DNA of 62,000 bases, taken from positions 1 through 62,000 of the forward strand of contig JBBHKE010000967.1 in the NCBI GenBank assembly GCA_037447655.1, read 5' to 3'. The notes beneath the pieces were generated by a model. It was not told the DNA's origin. It did not search any database and saw only the letters and a program-made list of their open reading frames with translations. How positions within the stretch are numbered: the stretch's first letter is position 1; every line of letters starts with the position of its first letter. Shown here piece by piece: positions 41,611 through 56,407 of this stretch. A program made the translations under genes and the position numbers. Source of the stretch: Zygnema cylindricum. Taxonomy: Eukaryota > Streptophyta > Zygnematophyceae > Zygnematales > Zygnemataceae.

Positions 41611-42265
41611 AACTGTTAACGATAATAGGAATTGTTATCTAAATTACACAAACTGTAAGCGATAACAAGAATTTTTACCTAAATTACACTAACAGTTAGC
41701 AATAACAAGAATTTTTATCCAAAATACACACTCTTAGCGATAACAAGAATTATTACCTAAATTAGAGAAACAGTTAGCGTTAACAAGAAATGTTATCTAA
41801 CTTTCACAAACAGTTAGCGATAAGAGGAATTGTTTCCTAACTTACACAAATTGTTATTGCTAACTCGAATTGTTATCTAACTTACACAAACTGTTAGCGA
41901 TAACAAAAATTCTTACCTTAATTACAAAAACAATTAACGCTAACAGGAATTGTTATCTAACTTACACAAATTGTTATCTACCTTACACAAAATGTTAGCA
42001 CTAACAATAATTGTTACCTAAATGACATAAATAGTTAGCGATAACAAGAATTCTTACCTAAATTACACAAAGAGTTAGCGATAACAAGAATTGTTACCTA
42101 AATTACACAAACTGTTAGCGATAACAAGAATTGTTACCTAAATTACACAAACAATTAGCGATAACAAAAATGGTTACCTAAATTACACAAACAGTTAGCA
42201 ATAACAAGATTTGTTACCTCAATTACACAAACAATTAGCGATAACAAAATTTGTTTCCTGATTAC

Positions 42266-42414
42266 AGTAAAATAGGTGCGAGTACAACATATGCGAAACG
42301 TTCATTGTCACGTCGTAAAGTCGACTCTATGCATCGAGCTGTAAAACGCAGTTACGCTACAACGCTACGAAACCGTAGAATTTCAATATGTCCATTTAGT
42401 TAGATTTGTATTGT
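42266..42414. other. Unknown 149-bp insert in the satellite
   Basis: A non-satellite segment replaces about 15 bases of one monomer. It is CG-richer than its surroundings and holds CTACG-AAAC-CGTAG, a perfect 5-base stem. There are no terminal repeats, no clear target duplication and no ORF. It matches nothing else in the window by eye. Confidence 0.7.
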
Positions 42415-45400
42415 TTAGCGATAACAGGAATGGTTACCTAAATTACACAAACTGTTAGCGATAACAATAATTGTTTTCTAACTTATACAAATTGTTAGTG
42501 CTAATAGGAATTGTTGTCTAACTTACACAAACTCTTAGCGATAAAAAGAATTGTTACCTTAATTACACAAACAATCAGCGATAACAAGAATTGTTACCTT
42601 ACTTACACAAACTGTTAGCAGTAAAAGGACTTGTAACCCAGCTTACACAAACTCTTAGCGCTAACAAAAGTTGTTATCTAACTTACACAAATTGTTAGCG
42701 ATAACAAGAATTGTTATCTAACTTACACAAAATGTTAGCACTAACAATAATTGTTACCTAAATTACAAAAACTGTTAGCGATAACAAGAATTGTTACCTA
42801 AATTATAGAAACAATTAGCGATAACAAGATTTGTTACCTAACTTACACAAACTATTAGCGATAAAACGAATTGTTACCTAACTTACACATACTGTTAGCG
42901 CTAACATGAATTGATATCTAAATTACACAAACAGTTAGCAATAACAAGAATTGTTATCTAAATTACACAAACTGTTAGCGATAACAGGAATTGTAATCAA
43001 AATTACACAAACTGTTAGGGATAACTAGAATTGTAATCTAAATTACACACACTGTTAGCGCTAACATGAATTCTTATCTAACTTACACAAACTGTTAGCG
43101 ATAACAAGAATTGGTACCTAAATTACACAAACAATTAGCGATAACAAAAATTGTTACCTAATTTTCACAATTAGGTAGCAATAACAGGAATAGTTGCCTA
43201 AATTACACAAACTGTTAGCAATAACAAGAATTTTTACCTAAATTACATAAACTGATAGCGATAACATGAATTGTTATCTAACTTACACAAACTGTAAGCG
43301 ATAACAAGAATTGTAACCTAAATTACACAAAGTGTTAGCGATATTAGGAATTGTTATCTAAATTACACAAACTGTTAGCGATAACAGGAATTATAATCTA
43401 AATTACAGAAACTATTAGCAATAACAGGAATTGTAATCTAAATTACACAAACTGTTACAGCTAACATGAGTTGTTATCTAACTTACAAAAAGAATTAGCG
43501 ATAACAAGAATTGTTACCTAAATTACACAAACAATTAGCGATAACAAGAATTGTTACCTAAATTACACAAACAGTTAGGAATAACAGAAATTGTTACCAA
43601 ATTTACACAAACAGTAAGCGATATCAAAAATTGTTACCTAAATTACAGAAACAGTTAACAATAACACGAATATTTATCTAAATTACACAAACTGTTTGTG
43701 ATAACAAGAATTGATACCTTAATTAGACAAACAGTTAGCACTAACAGGAATTGTTATCTAACTTACACAAACTGTTAGCGCTAATAGGAATGGTTACCTA
43801 ACTTATAGAAACTGTTAGCGATAAGAGGAATTGTTACCTAACTTACACAAACTGTTAACGCTAACACGAATTGTTATCTCACTTACACAAACTGTGCCGC
43901 TAATAAGAATGGTTACCTAACTTACACAAACTGTTAGCGATAAGTGGAATTGTTACCTAACTTACACAAACTTTAAGCGATAAAAAGAATTGTTAACTAA
44001 ATTACAAAAGCAGTAAGCGATAACACGATTTGATACCTAAATTACAAAAATTGTTAGCGTAACAAAACTTGTTACCTAACTTACACAAACTATTAGCTAT
44101 AAGAGGAATTGTTACCTAACTGACACAAACTATTAGCGCCTGTTAGCGCCGCCAACAGGAATTGTTTTCTAACTTACACAAACTGTTAGCGATAATAGGA
44201 ATTGTAACCTAAATTATACAAAGTGTTAGCGATAACAAAAATTGTTTTCTAACTTACACAAACTGTTAGCGATAACAAAAATTGTTACCTAAATTACAAA
44301 AAAAAGTTAGCGATAACAAGAATTGTTATCTAAATTACACAAACATTTTGCAATTAGTGGAATTGTTATCTAAACTACACAAACTGTTAGCGCTAACAAA
44401 AATTGTTACCTAAATTGCACAAACAATTAGCGATAACAAGAATTGTTTCCTAAATTACACAAACAGTTAGCGCTAACAAGAAATGTTACCTAAATGACAC
44501 AAACTATTATCGCTAACAGGAATTCTTATCTAATTTACACAAACTTTAGCAATAACAATAATTATTAACTTAATTATAGAAACAGTTAGCGATAACAGGA
44601 ATTATTACCTAAATTACACAAACTTTCAGGGATAATAGGAATTGTTACCTAAATTACACAAACTCTTAGCTATAAGAGGAATTGTTACCTAAGTGACACA
44701 AAATGTTAGCTCTAACAAGAATTGTTATCTAACTTACACAAACAGTTAGCAATAACAAGAATTGTAACCTAAATTACACAAAGTGTTAGCGATGGCAAGA
44801 ATTGTTTTGTAATTTACACAAATTGTTAGAGCTAGAAGAATGGTTACCTAACTTACACAATCAGTTAGCGATGACAGGAATTGTTACCTAAATTACTCAA
44901 ATTGTTAGCTGTATGAGGAATTGTTACCTAACTGTTAGCTTTAAGAGGTATTGTTACCTAAATTACACAAACTGTTAGCGATAAAAGGAATTGTTACATA
45001 AATTTTACAAACTGTTAGCGATAATAGGAATTGTTATCTAAATTACACAAACTGTTAGCGATACCAGGAATTGTACTCTAAATTACACAAACTGTTAGCG
45101 CTAACATGAGTTGTTATCTAACTCACACAAACAGTTATGGATAACAAAAATTGTTACCTTAATTACACAAACAATCAGCGATAACAAGAATTGCTACCTA
45201 AATTACACAAACAATTAGCGATAACAAGAACTGTTACCTAAATTACACAAATAGTTAGCACTAACAAGAATTGTTTCCTAAATTACACAAATTGTTAGCA
45301 ATTACAATAATTGTTACCTAAATTACAAAAACAGTTAGCGATAACAGAAATTGTTACCTAAATTACACAAAGAGTAAGCAATATCAAAAATTGTTAACTA

Positions 45401-47100
45401 AATTACACAAATAGTTAACTATAACAAGAATATTTATCTAAAACTGTTTCAGATAAATAACAGTAATTTTTACACAAACTGTTTGCGAAAACAATAATTG
45501 TTATCTTAATTAGAGAAACAGTTAGCGCTAACAATAATTGTTATCTAACTTACACAAACTGTTACCGCTAATAGGAATGGTTAAACGGTTAGCGATAAGA
45601 GGAATTGTTACCTAACTTACACAAACTGTTAACGCTAAAAGGAATTGTTATCTCACTTATACAAACTATTACCGCTAATAAAAATGGTTTCCTAACTTAC
45701 ACAAATAGTTAGCGATAAGAGGAATTGTAACCTAACTTACACAAACTTTAAGCGATAACATAAATTGTTACCTAAATTACACAAACAGTAAGCGTTATCA
45801 AAAATTGTTACCTAAATTACACAAACAATTAACGATAACAAGAATATTTTTCTAAATTACACAAACTGTTTGCGAGAACAAGATTTGTTACCTTAATTAG
45901 AGAAACAGTTAGCGCTAACAAGAATTGTTATCTAACTTACACAAACTGTTACCGCTAATAAGAATGGTTACCTAACTTACACAAACTGTTAGCGATAAGA
46001 GGAATTGTTACCTAAATTACAAAACATTTTAGCATAACAAGAATTTTTACCTAAATTACAGAAACAATTAGCGATAACAAGAATTATTACCTAAATTACA
46101 CAAACAGTTAGCGATAACAGGAATTGTTACCTAACTTACACAAACTTTTAGCGCTAACAGTAATTGTTATCTAAACTACACAAATTATTAGTGATAACAA
46201 GAATTGTTACCTAAATTACAAAAACAATTAGTAATAACAAGAATTAATACCTAAATTACAGATACCGTTAGCGATAACAAAAATTATTACCTAAATTATA
46301 CAAATTGTTAGCGAAAACAATAATTGTTACAAAAATTACACAAACAATTAGCGCTAACAAGAATAGTTATCTAATTACACAAACAATTAGCGATAACAAG
46401 AATTGTTTTCTAAATTACACAAATAGTTAGCGATAACAGGAATTGTTACCTAAATTACACAAACAATTAGCGATAACAAGAAATGTTACATTAATATACA
46501 CAAACTATTAGTGCTAACAAGAATTGTTATCTAACTTACACAAAGTGTTAGCGCTAACAAGAATTGTTACCTAACTTACACAAACTATTAGCTATAAGAT
46601 AATTGTTTCCTAACTGACACAAACTGTTAGCGCTAACAGGAATTATAACCTAAATTACACAAAGTGTTAGCGATAATAGGAATTTTTTTCTAAATTACAC
46701 AAACTTTTAGCAATAACAGGAACTGTTATCTAAATTACACAAACTATTAGCGCTAACATGAGTTGTTATCTAACTCACACAAATTGTTTGGGATAACAAA
46801 AATTGTTACCTTAATTACACAAATAATCAGCGATAACAAGAATTGTTACCTAAATTACACAAACAATTAGCGATAACAAGAATTGTTACCTAAATTACAC
46901 AAACAGTTAGCGCTAACATTAATTGTTACCTAAATTACACAAACAGTAAGTGAGATCAAAAATTGTTATCTAAATTACACAAATAGTTAACGATAACAGG
47001 AATATTTATCTAAATTACACAAACTGTTTGCGATATTAAGAATTGTTACCTTAAATCGAAAAACAGTTAGCACTAACAGGAATTGTTCTCTTTGTTGTTC
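42415..47100. repeat. 40-bp satellite array, third block
   Basis: About 117 monomers, with more indels than the previous block: for example an extra GCGCCTGTTAGCGCC near 44,130, and truncated units near 45,440 and 45,580. Confidence 0.96.
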
Positions 47101-47102
47101 TA

Positions 47103-48045
47103 TGTCTATTGGTATAGGTGGAGCTGCAGCAATAGTGGTAGAATTAGACATAACTTACACAGATGCTAACCAAGAAATCAATCAAACACTGATGTTTCAC
47201 TCACTATAAAACCTGATTCACAGGTACAAATTACACCAAATTCAGCATACAATATCACCAGTATACACACTATCAATTCCCAAAATTACAGCACAATTGA
47301 ACCAGTAAACAATAAGATATGACATGTGCAAGTTTCACAAAAACTGCATTCAGATTTGCATTATCTCAAAACTGGTTGTTCAAATGTTTCTAAGTCCTAA
47401 ACTTTTATACACTGAGTGTCTATCTACTGATTCTTTTGACCAATCAGATTGAATAGTCGTGCTGTACTATAGTATGACAGAGTACCTAATGTAATTCCAA
47501 AAAACTCTTTTTCCACTAACCTAAATCAGGCAGTGTCACACTAAATTTTAATTTGCTAAACTTCAGAAAACGTTTGTTTAGGTCTTTTCATTTGATGCCG
47601 TACATCCAATGTTGCTGCTTAGTCAGCAGTAGTCAAATAAGTCCAACCGGCTGTGGTTAATCTTGTACGAATATTTGGAGTGCTTACGGAATACTTCGTC
47701 ACCTGTGGTCCACACTTAAATCGTAACCGTTAGTTCAGTTCAAATCGACGTCCTATATTTATTCTTCACACTTGCTTTCCCAAATGTCCGATATTCCTTT
47801 TCGTCCATCCGATGCGCCAGTTTGACTTCGTTTGATGTGTTAAATGTGTCTATATTCATTCCGCCTTTTCTGTATTGTTTCTCATACAAACGCGTGTCTA
47901 TCAAACCATACTATAACTCAAAGTTACTCATCTAGTGTCATACTATACAAGGTAAGTATTACAACTTCAACGACCCAAAAATATTCTAAGTTATAAACCT
48001 CCCCTCACAACCTTGTCTACTGAGGATAGAGCTTTGAAACCATCA
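47103..48045 (-). mobile_element. Solo LTR S2 in the satellite
   Basis: The 943-bp unit reads on the minus strand from TGATGGTTTCAAAG to ATAGAACAACA. TCTC occurs on both sides; the intact monomer would read ATCTC, so the target duplication is slightly damaged. An ATG at 47,161 opens 19 codons (MSNSTTIAAAPPIPIDIEQQ at the junction), as in LTRs A, S1 and S3, but the sequence is a distinct subfamily. Confidence 0.8.
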
Positions 48046-51000
48046 ATCTCACTTACACAAACTGTTACCGCTAATAAGAATGGTTACCTAACTTACACAA
48101 ACTGTTAGCAATAACAAGAATTATTACCTAACTTACACAAACTTTAAGCGATAACAAGAATTGTTAACTAAATTACAGAAGCAGTAAGCGTTAACACGAT
48201 ATGTTACCTAAATTACAAAAACTGTTAGCGTAACAAGAATTGTTATCTAAACTACACAAATTGTTAGCGATAACAAGAATTGTTACCTAAATTACTCAAA
48301 CACTTAGCAATAACAATAATTATTACCTATATTACAAAAACAGTTAGCGATAACACGAACTCTAATCTAAAATACACAAACTGTTTGCGCTCACATGAAT
48401 CGTCATCTAGCTTACACAAACAGTTAGCAATAACAAGAATTGATACCTAAATTACAGATACTGTTAGCGATAACGCAAATTGTTACCTAAATTACACAAA
48501 TTGATAGCGAAAACAAGAATTGTTACCAAAATAACACAAACAATTAGCAATAACAAAAATTGTTACCTAAATTACACAAATAGTTAGCGCTAACAAGAAT
48601 TTTACCTAAATTACACAAACAATTAGCGATAACAAGAAACGTTACGTTAATATACAAAAACTATTAGCGCTAAAAAGAATTGTTATCTAACTTACACAAA
48701 TTGTTAGCGATAACAGGAATTGTAATCTAAATTACACAAACTGTTAGCGATAACATGAATTGTTACCTAAATTACACAAATAGTTAGCGATAACAAGAAT
48801 TGTTACCTAAATTACACAAACAGGTAGCGCAAACAGGAATTGTTACCTAAATTACACAAATAGTTAGCGATAACAGAAATTGTTACCAAGATTACACAAA
48901 CAGTAAGCGATATCAAAAATTGTTACCTAAATTACCCAAACAGTTAGCGATAACAGGAATATTTATCTAAATTACACAAACTGTTTGCGATAACAAGAAT
49001 TGTTACCTTAATTAGAGAAATAGTTAGCACTAACAGGAATTGATATCTAACTTACACAAACTGTTAGCGCTAATAAGAATGGTTACCTAACTTACAAAAA
49101 CAGTTAGCAATAAGTGGAATTGTTACCTAACGTACACAAACTTTAAGCGATAATAAGAATTGTTTACTAAATTATTAAAGCAGTAAGCTATAACACGATT
49201 TGTTACCTAAATTACAAAAAGTGTTAGAGTAACAAGAATTGTTATCTAACTTAAACAAAATGTTAGCGCTAATAAAAATTGTTACCTAACTTACACAAAG
49301 TATTAGCTATAAGAGGAATTGTTACGTAACTGACACAAACTGTTAGCGCCAACATGAATTGTTATCTAACTTATACAAACTATGAGCGATAACAAATTGT
49401 AACCTTAATTACACAAAGTGTCAGCGATAACAAGAACTGTTTTCTAACTTACAAAAAGTGTTAGCGATAACAATAATTGTTACCTAAATAACTTAAACAA
49501 TTAGCGATAACAAGAATTGTTACCTAAATTTCACAAACAATTAGCGATAACAAGATTTTAACCTAAATTACAAAAACAGTTAGCGATGACACAAATTGTT
49601 AGCGATAACAAGAATTGCTACCTAAATTACACAAATTGTTTGTGATAACAAGAATTGATACCATATTACACAAGCACTTAAGGATAACAAGATTTGCTAC
49701 CTAAATTACATAAACAGTTAGCGATTAAAGGAAGTGTTACCTTAATTACACAAATTGTTAGCAATAACAAGAATTGTGACCTAAATTACACAAACCGTTA
49801 GGGATAACAAGAATTGTTACCTAAATTACACAAATAGATATCAATAACAGAAATTGTTACCTAAATTACACAAATAGTAAGCGATAACAAGAATTGTGAC
49901 CTAAATTACACAAACCGTTAGCGATAACAAGAATTGTGATTTTAATTACACAAACCGTTAGCGATAACAAGAATTGTTACCTAAATTACACAAAAAGTTA
50001 GAGATAACAGGAATTCGTACCTAAAATATACAAACTGTTAGCGATAACAATAATTGTTACCTAAATTACTCAAACACTTAGCGATAGCAAGAATTGTTAC
50101 CTAAATTACATAAACAGTTAGCGATAACAACAATTGTTACCAAAATTACAAAAATAATTAACGATAACAAGAATTGTTTCCTGAGTTACACAAACAGTTA
50201 GCGATAACACCAATTGTTACCTAAATTACACAAACTTTTAAAGATAACAAAAATTGTTCCTAAATTACACAAATAGTTAGCGATAACAGAAATTGTTACC
50301 TAAATTACACAAACTGTTAGCGATAACAAAAGTTGTTATCTTAATTACACAAACAGTTAGCGATAATAGGAAATGTTACCTAAATTAGAAAAACAATTAG
50401 CGATAACAAGAATTTTCACCTAAATTACAGAACAGCTAGCGATAACAAGAATTGTTACCTAAATTACACAAATAGTTAGCGATAACAGGAATATATCAAA
50501 AATTATGACATTAATTACACAAACAGTTAACGATAACAGGAATATTTATCTAAATTACACAAACTGTTTGCGATAACAAGAATTGTTACCTTAATTAGAG
50601 AAACAGTTAGCGCTAATAAGAATGGTTACCTAACTTACACAAACTGTTAGTGATAAGAGGAATTGTTACCTAAATTACAAAAAGTTTTAGCGTAACGAGA
50701 ATTGTTACCTAAATTACACAAACAATTAGCAATAACAAGAATTATTACCTAAATTACACAAACAGTTAGCGATAACACGAATTGTTACCTAACTTATATA
50801 AACAGTTAGCAATAAATGGTATTGTTACCTAACTTACACAAACTCTTAGCGCTAACAATAATTGTTATCTAAACTACACAAATTGTTAGCGATAACAATA
50901 ATTGTTACCTAAATTACAAAAAAATTTAGCAATAACAAGAATTGATACCTAAATTACAGATACTGTTAGCGATAACAAAAATTGTTACCTAAATTACACA

Positions 51001-54000
51001 AACAATTAGCGTTAACAAGAATTGTTATCTAATTACACAAACAATTAGCGATAACAAGAATTGTTTTCTAAATTACACAAATAGTTAGCGATAACAGAAA
51101 TTGTAACCTAAATTACACAAACAATTAGCGATAACAAGAAATGTTACGTTAATATACAAAAAACTATTAGCGCTAAAAAGAATTGTTATCTAACTTACAC
51201 AAATTGTTAGCGCTAACAAGAATTGTTACCTAACTTACACAAATTGTTAGCTATAAGAGTAATTGTTACCTAAGTGACACAAACTATTAACGCTAACAAG
51301 AATTATAACCTTAATTACACAAAGTGTTAGCAATAACAAGAATGGCTTTCTAACTTACACAAACTGTTAGCGATAGCAAAAATTGTTACCTAAATTACAG
51401 AAACAGTTAGCGATAACAAGAATTGTTATCTAAATTACACAAACATTTTGCAATTAGTGGAATTGTTATCTAAACTACACAAACTGTTAGCGCTAACAAA
51501 AATAGTTACCTAAATTACACAAACAATTAGGGATAACAAGAATTTTTACCTAAATTACACAAACAGTTATCGCTAACAAGAATTGTTACCTAACTTACAC
51601 AAACTGTTAGCTATAAAAGGAATTGTTACCTAACTGACACAAACTCTTATCACTAACAAGAATTGTTATCTAACTTACACAAACTGTTAGCGATAACAAT
51701 AATTGTTACTTTAATTACAGAAACAATTAGCGATAACAAGAATTGTTACCTATATTACACAAACTGTTAGCGATAACAATAATTGTTACTTTAATTACAA
51801 AAACAATTAGCGATAACAGGAATTGTTACCTAAATTACACAAACTGTAAGGGATAACAGAAATTGTTAACTAAATTACACAAACTGTTAGCTATAAGCAA
51901 AAATTGTTACCTAAATTACAGAAACAGTTAGCGATAACAAGAATTGTTATCTAAATTACACAAACATTTTGCAATTAGTGGAATTGTTATCTAAACTACA
52001 CAAACTGTTAGCGCTAACAAAAATAGTTACCTAAATTACACAAACAATTAGGGATAACAAGAATTTTTACCTAAATTACACAAACAGTTATCGCTAACAA
52101 GAATTGTTACCTAACTTACACAAACTGTTAGCTATAAAAGGAATTGTTACCTAACTGACACAAACTCTTATCACTAACAAGAATTGTTATCTAACTTACA
52201 CAAACTGTTAGCGATAACAATAATTGTTACTTTAATTACAGAAACAATTAGCGATAACAAGAATTGTTACCTATATTACACAAACTGTTAGCGATAACAA
52301 TAATTGTTACTTTAATTACAAAAACAATTAGCGATAACAGGAATTGTTACCTAAATTACACAAACTGTAAGGGATAACAGAAATTGTTAACTAAATTACA
52401 CAAACTGTTAGCTATAAGAGGAATTGTTACCTAACTGACAAAAACTGTTAGCTCTAACAGGAATTGTTATCTAACATAAATAAACTGTTAGCGATTACAG
52501 GAATTGTAACCAAAATTACACAAAGTGTTAGCGATAACAAAAATTGTTTTCTAACTTACAAAAATTGTTAGAACTAGAAGAATGTTTATCTAACTTACAC
52601 AAACAGTTAGCGATAACAAGTATTGTTACCTAAATTACACAAACTGTTAGCGATAATAGGAGTTGTTATCTAAATTACACAAACTTTTAGCGATAACAAG
52701 AATTGTACTCTAAATTACACAAACTGTTAGCAATAACAGGAACTGTTATCTAAATTACACAAACTATTAGCGCTAACATGAGTTGTTATCTAACTCACAT
52801 AAACTGTTAAGGATAACAAAAATTGTTACCTAAATTACACAAACAGTTAGCGCTAAAATGAATTGTTACCTAAATTACACAAACAGTAAGCGATATCAAA
52901 AATTGTTACCTAAATTACACAAATAGTTAAAGATAACAAGAAAATTTATCTAAATTACACAAACTCTTTGCGATATTAAGAATTGTTACCTTAATTAGAG
53001 AAACAATTAGCGATAACAGGAATTGTTATCTCAGTTACACAAACTGTTACCGCTAATAAGAATGGTTACCTAACTTACACAAACTTTAAGCGATAACAAG
53101 AATTGTTAACTAAATTACACAAGCAGTAAGCGATAACACGATATGTTACCTAAATTACAAAAACTGTTAGCGTAACAAAAGTTGTTATCTAAACTACACA
53201 ATTTGTTAGCAATAACAAGAATTGTTACCTAAATTACACAAACAATTAGCGATACCAAGAATTATTACCTATATTACAAAAACAGTTAGCGATAACACGA
53301 ACTCTAATCTTAAATACACAAACTGTTTGTGCTAACAAGAATTGTTATATTACTTACAAAAATTGTCAACGCTAACAAAAATGGTTACCAAACTTACACA
53401 AACTGTTAGAGATAACAAGAATTGTAACCTATATTACACAAATTGTTAGCGATAATAAGAATTATTACCTAAATTAAACAAACAATTAGCGATAACAAGA
53501 ATTGTTACCTAAATTACACAAACATTTAGCAATAACAGGAATTGTTATCTTATTTACAAAAACAATTAGTGATAACAAGAGATGCTACCTAAATTACACA
53601 AACTTTTAGCGTAACAAAAATTGTTATCTAAACTACACAAATTGTTAGCTATAACAAGAATTGTTACTTAAATATCACAAACAATTAGCGATAACAAAAA
53701 TTGTTATCTTAGTTACACAAACAGTTAGCGATAACTGGAATTGTAATCTAAATTACACAAACTGTTAGCGCTTACATGAATTGTCATCTAACTTACACAA
53801 ACTGTTAACGATAACAAGAATTGTTAACTAACTTACACAAACTGTAAGCAATAACAAGAATTGCTACCTAAATTACAAAAAGATTTAGCGCTAACAGAAA
53901 TTGTTATCTAAATTATAGAAAGAGTTAGCGCTAACAAAAATTGTTATCTATATTACACAAACATTTAGCGATTCAAGAAATTCTTACCTAAATTACACAA

Positions 54001-55544
54001 ACAGTTAGCGATAATAGAAATTGTTATCTAAATAACACAAACTGTTAGGGATAAAAAAAATTGTAGTCTAAATTACACAATCTTTTAGCGCTAACATGAA
54101 TTGTTATCTAACTTACACAAACTGTTAGCTGTAACAAGAATTTTTACCTAAATACAAAAATTGTTCGCATTATCAAGAATTGTTACCTAAATTACATAAA
54201 CAGTTAGCGATAACATGCTTGTTATCTAAATTACACAAAGTGTTAATAATAACAAGAATTCTGACCTAACTTACACAAACAGTTAGCTATAACAAGAATG
54301 GTTACCTAAATTACATAAATACTTAGCGCTAATAAGAATTGTTATCTAAATTACACAAACAATTAGTGATAACAAGAACTGTTTTCTTAATTACACAACT
54401 TATTAGCGATAACATGAATTTTTACCTAAATTACACAAACTGTTAGCGATATCAAGAATTGTTACCTAAATTACAAAAACAATTAGCGCTAAAAGAAATT
54501 GTTACCTAAATTATACAAATTCTTAGCGAAAATATAAAATGTAATCTTAAATACACAAACTGTTAGCGATAACAAGAATTGTTACCTAAATTACACAAAT
54601 ATTAGCGAAAACAATAATTGTTACCTAAATTACATAAACAGTTAGCAATAACAAGAATTGTTATCTAATTTATATAAAACTATTAGGGATAATAAGAGAT
54701 GTTACCTTAATTACAGAGGCTGTTAGCCATAACAAGAATTGTTACCTAAATATCATAAACAATTAGAGATAACAAGATTTGTTACCTAAATTACACAAAC
54801 AGTTAGCGCTAACAAGATTTGTTACCTAAATTACACAAACAGTTAGCAATAACAAGAATTGTAACCTAAATTACATAAAGAGTAAGCGCTAAAAGGAATT
54901 AATATCTAAAATAGAAAAATTGTTTGCGCTAACAAAAATTGTTATCGTAGTTACACAAACTGTTAGCGATGACTGGAATTGTAATCTAAATTACACAAAC
55001 TGTTAGATCTAACATGAATTGTCATCTTACTTTCACAAACTATTATCAATAACAATAATTGTTACCTAACTTACACAAATTGTTAGCAATAACACCAATT
55101 GTTATCAAAATTACACAAACTGTTAGCGATAACAAGAATTGTTACCTAAATTACATAAAGAGTAAGCGCTAATAGGAATTGTTATCTAAATTACACAAAC
55201 TGTTAGCTATAACAAGAATGGTTCCCTAACTTACACAAACTGATAGCGATAAAAGGAAATTGTTATCTAAATTACACAAACTGTTAGCGCTAAAATGAAT
55301 TATAGTCTAAATTACACAAACTGTTAGCGCTAAAATGAATTGTTATCTAACTTAAACAAACTGTTAGCGATAACAAGAATTGTGACCTAATTTACACAAA
55401 CAGTTAGTGATAATAGGAATTGTTATCTAAATTACACAAACTGTTAGCAATAACAAGAATTGTGACCTAACTTACACAAAAAAGTAAGCAATAGTAAGAA
55501 TGGTCACCTAACTTACACACACTGTTAGCGATAATAGGAATTGT
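48046..55544. repeat. 40-bp satellite array, fourth block
   Basis: About 187 monomers, including the 521-bp duplication at 51,376-52,417 and the source of the block repeated at the window end (50,519-51,274). No other feature was seen. Confidence 0.97.
51376..52417. repeat. Recent 521-bp tandem duplication of 13 monomers
   Basis: Copy 1 (51,376-51,896) and copy 2 (51,897-52,417) look identical base for base by eye, although neighbouring monomers differ at many sites. The junction monomer is 41 bp long (GCTATAAGCAAAAATTG), which shows the exact crossover point. Confidence 0.88.
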
Positions 55545-56407
55545 TGTTGTTCTGAGACAACTGCTGGCATTGAAGATGAAGAAGATGCAGCAGTAGTCAT
55601 CGTATAACAAATCAAAAGAGGAAGCTTCCACAAATACCGATGGCTGAACAGCAACTTTGACAGACTATTACTTTCAAAAAAACGCCCCAATGGTCCTGAA
55701 AATTTACCACATTGTAGATAACATAAAAAACAACACACACACATTATTTCAGTGAATTCTGCTCAAAGATTTGTGAGATATGCAGAAATGAAATTACATA
55801 AAATTGAGTGTACAGTTTTCATATCATTTGTTCCTAATGAATAAAATTCACTAAGTCCTACTTCTATACATCGAAACTACACTAAGCTGTACGGAGGCAT
55901 TCCAGCCGTACATCTAACATTCTAACACAACAAATACTGTGAGTATACCTGTGTACTGAAGGTATGTCATAAACCACATTCTCAACACTAAACAACTAAT
56001 TCACTACATACAAAATTCTGTTCTACCAAATATTTACACCGAAGTTCAGACAACGTAAAGTGATAGTGATCTAGTCTCGCCGATAGTGATCTAGTCACGC
56101 CTCGTCAGTATTTGTTGGCGCAGGTTGTCAACCGTCCGATTAGAGGATTTGGGACAGTAGAATTGACTTCACGAATTCCCGTGGTCCAGCCGAATTTCCG
56201 TACGTCCACGGAGGACATACTCACGCATTTCTCTCAAGTGACGACGCATGTCCCGAGTGTGAATGAACCGTGAACTCCCAACTTCACTTCACACTAATTT
56301 TGGTAAGTACTGAACCAAACTCAACCAAAAATAACTTAAGTCCTGAACAGCTCTCTCTCCCTCACAACTGAGGCATAGAGAGGACTAAAACTTTCTTAAA
56401 AACAACA
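55545..56407 (-). mobile_element. Solo LTR S3 in the satellite
   Basis: The 863-bp unit is flanked by a perfect target duplication ATTGT (55,540-55,544 and 56,408-56,412). On the minus strand it runs from TGTTGTTTTTAAG to CTCAGAACAACA. The ATG at 55,600 opens 18 codons (MTTAASSSSSMPAVVSEQ) up to the LTR edge. It is the same family as S1. It has an internal duplication of about 22 bases (GATAGTGATCTAGTC, twice, near 56,063-56,095). Confidence 0.92.

Larger units (their letters stand above)
34506..42265. repeat. 40-bp satellite array, second block
   Basis: About 194 monomers. The monomer holds the dyad TAACAA-GAA-TTGTTA, and many copies also hold GTTAGCGCTAAC, a perfect 12-base palindrome (GTTAGCGATAAC in the others). 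The states CGCTAA and TTATCTAACTT tend to occur together, as do CGATAA and TTACCTAAATT, which suggests at least two monomer classes. No gene or RNA feature was seen within it. Confidence 0.97.

Noticed and set aside
34506-42265. Possible CRISPR-like array with regular 40-bp spacing
   Set aside because: There are no unique spacers. The whole 40-bp unit repeats with point variation, so it is a satellite.
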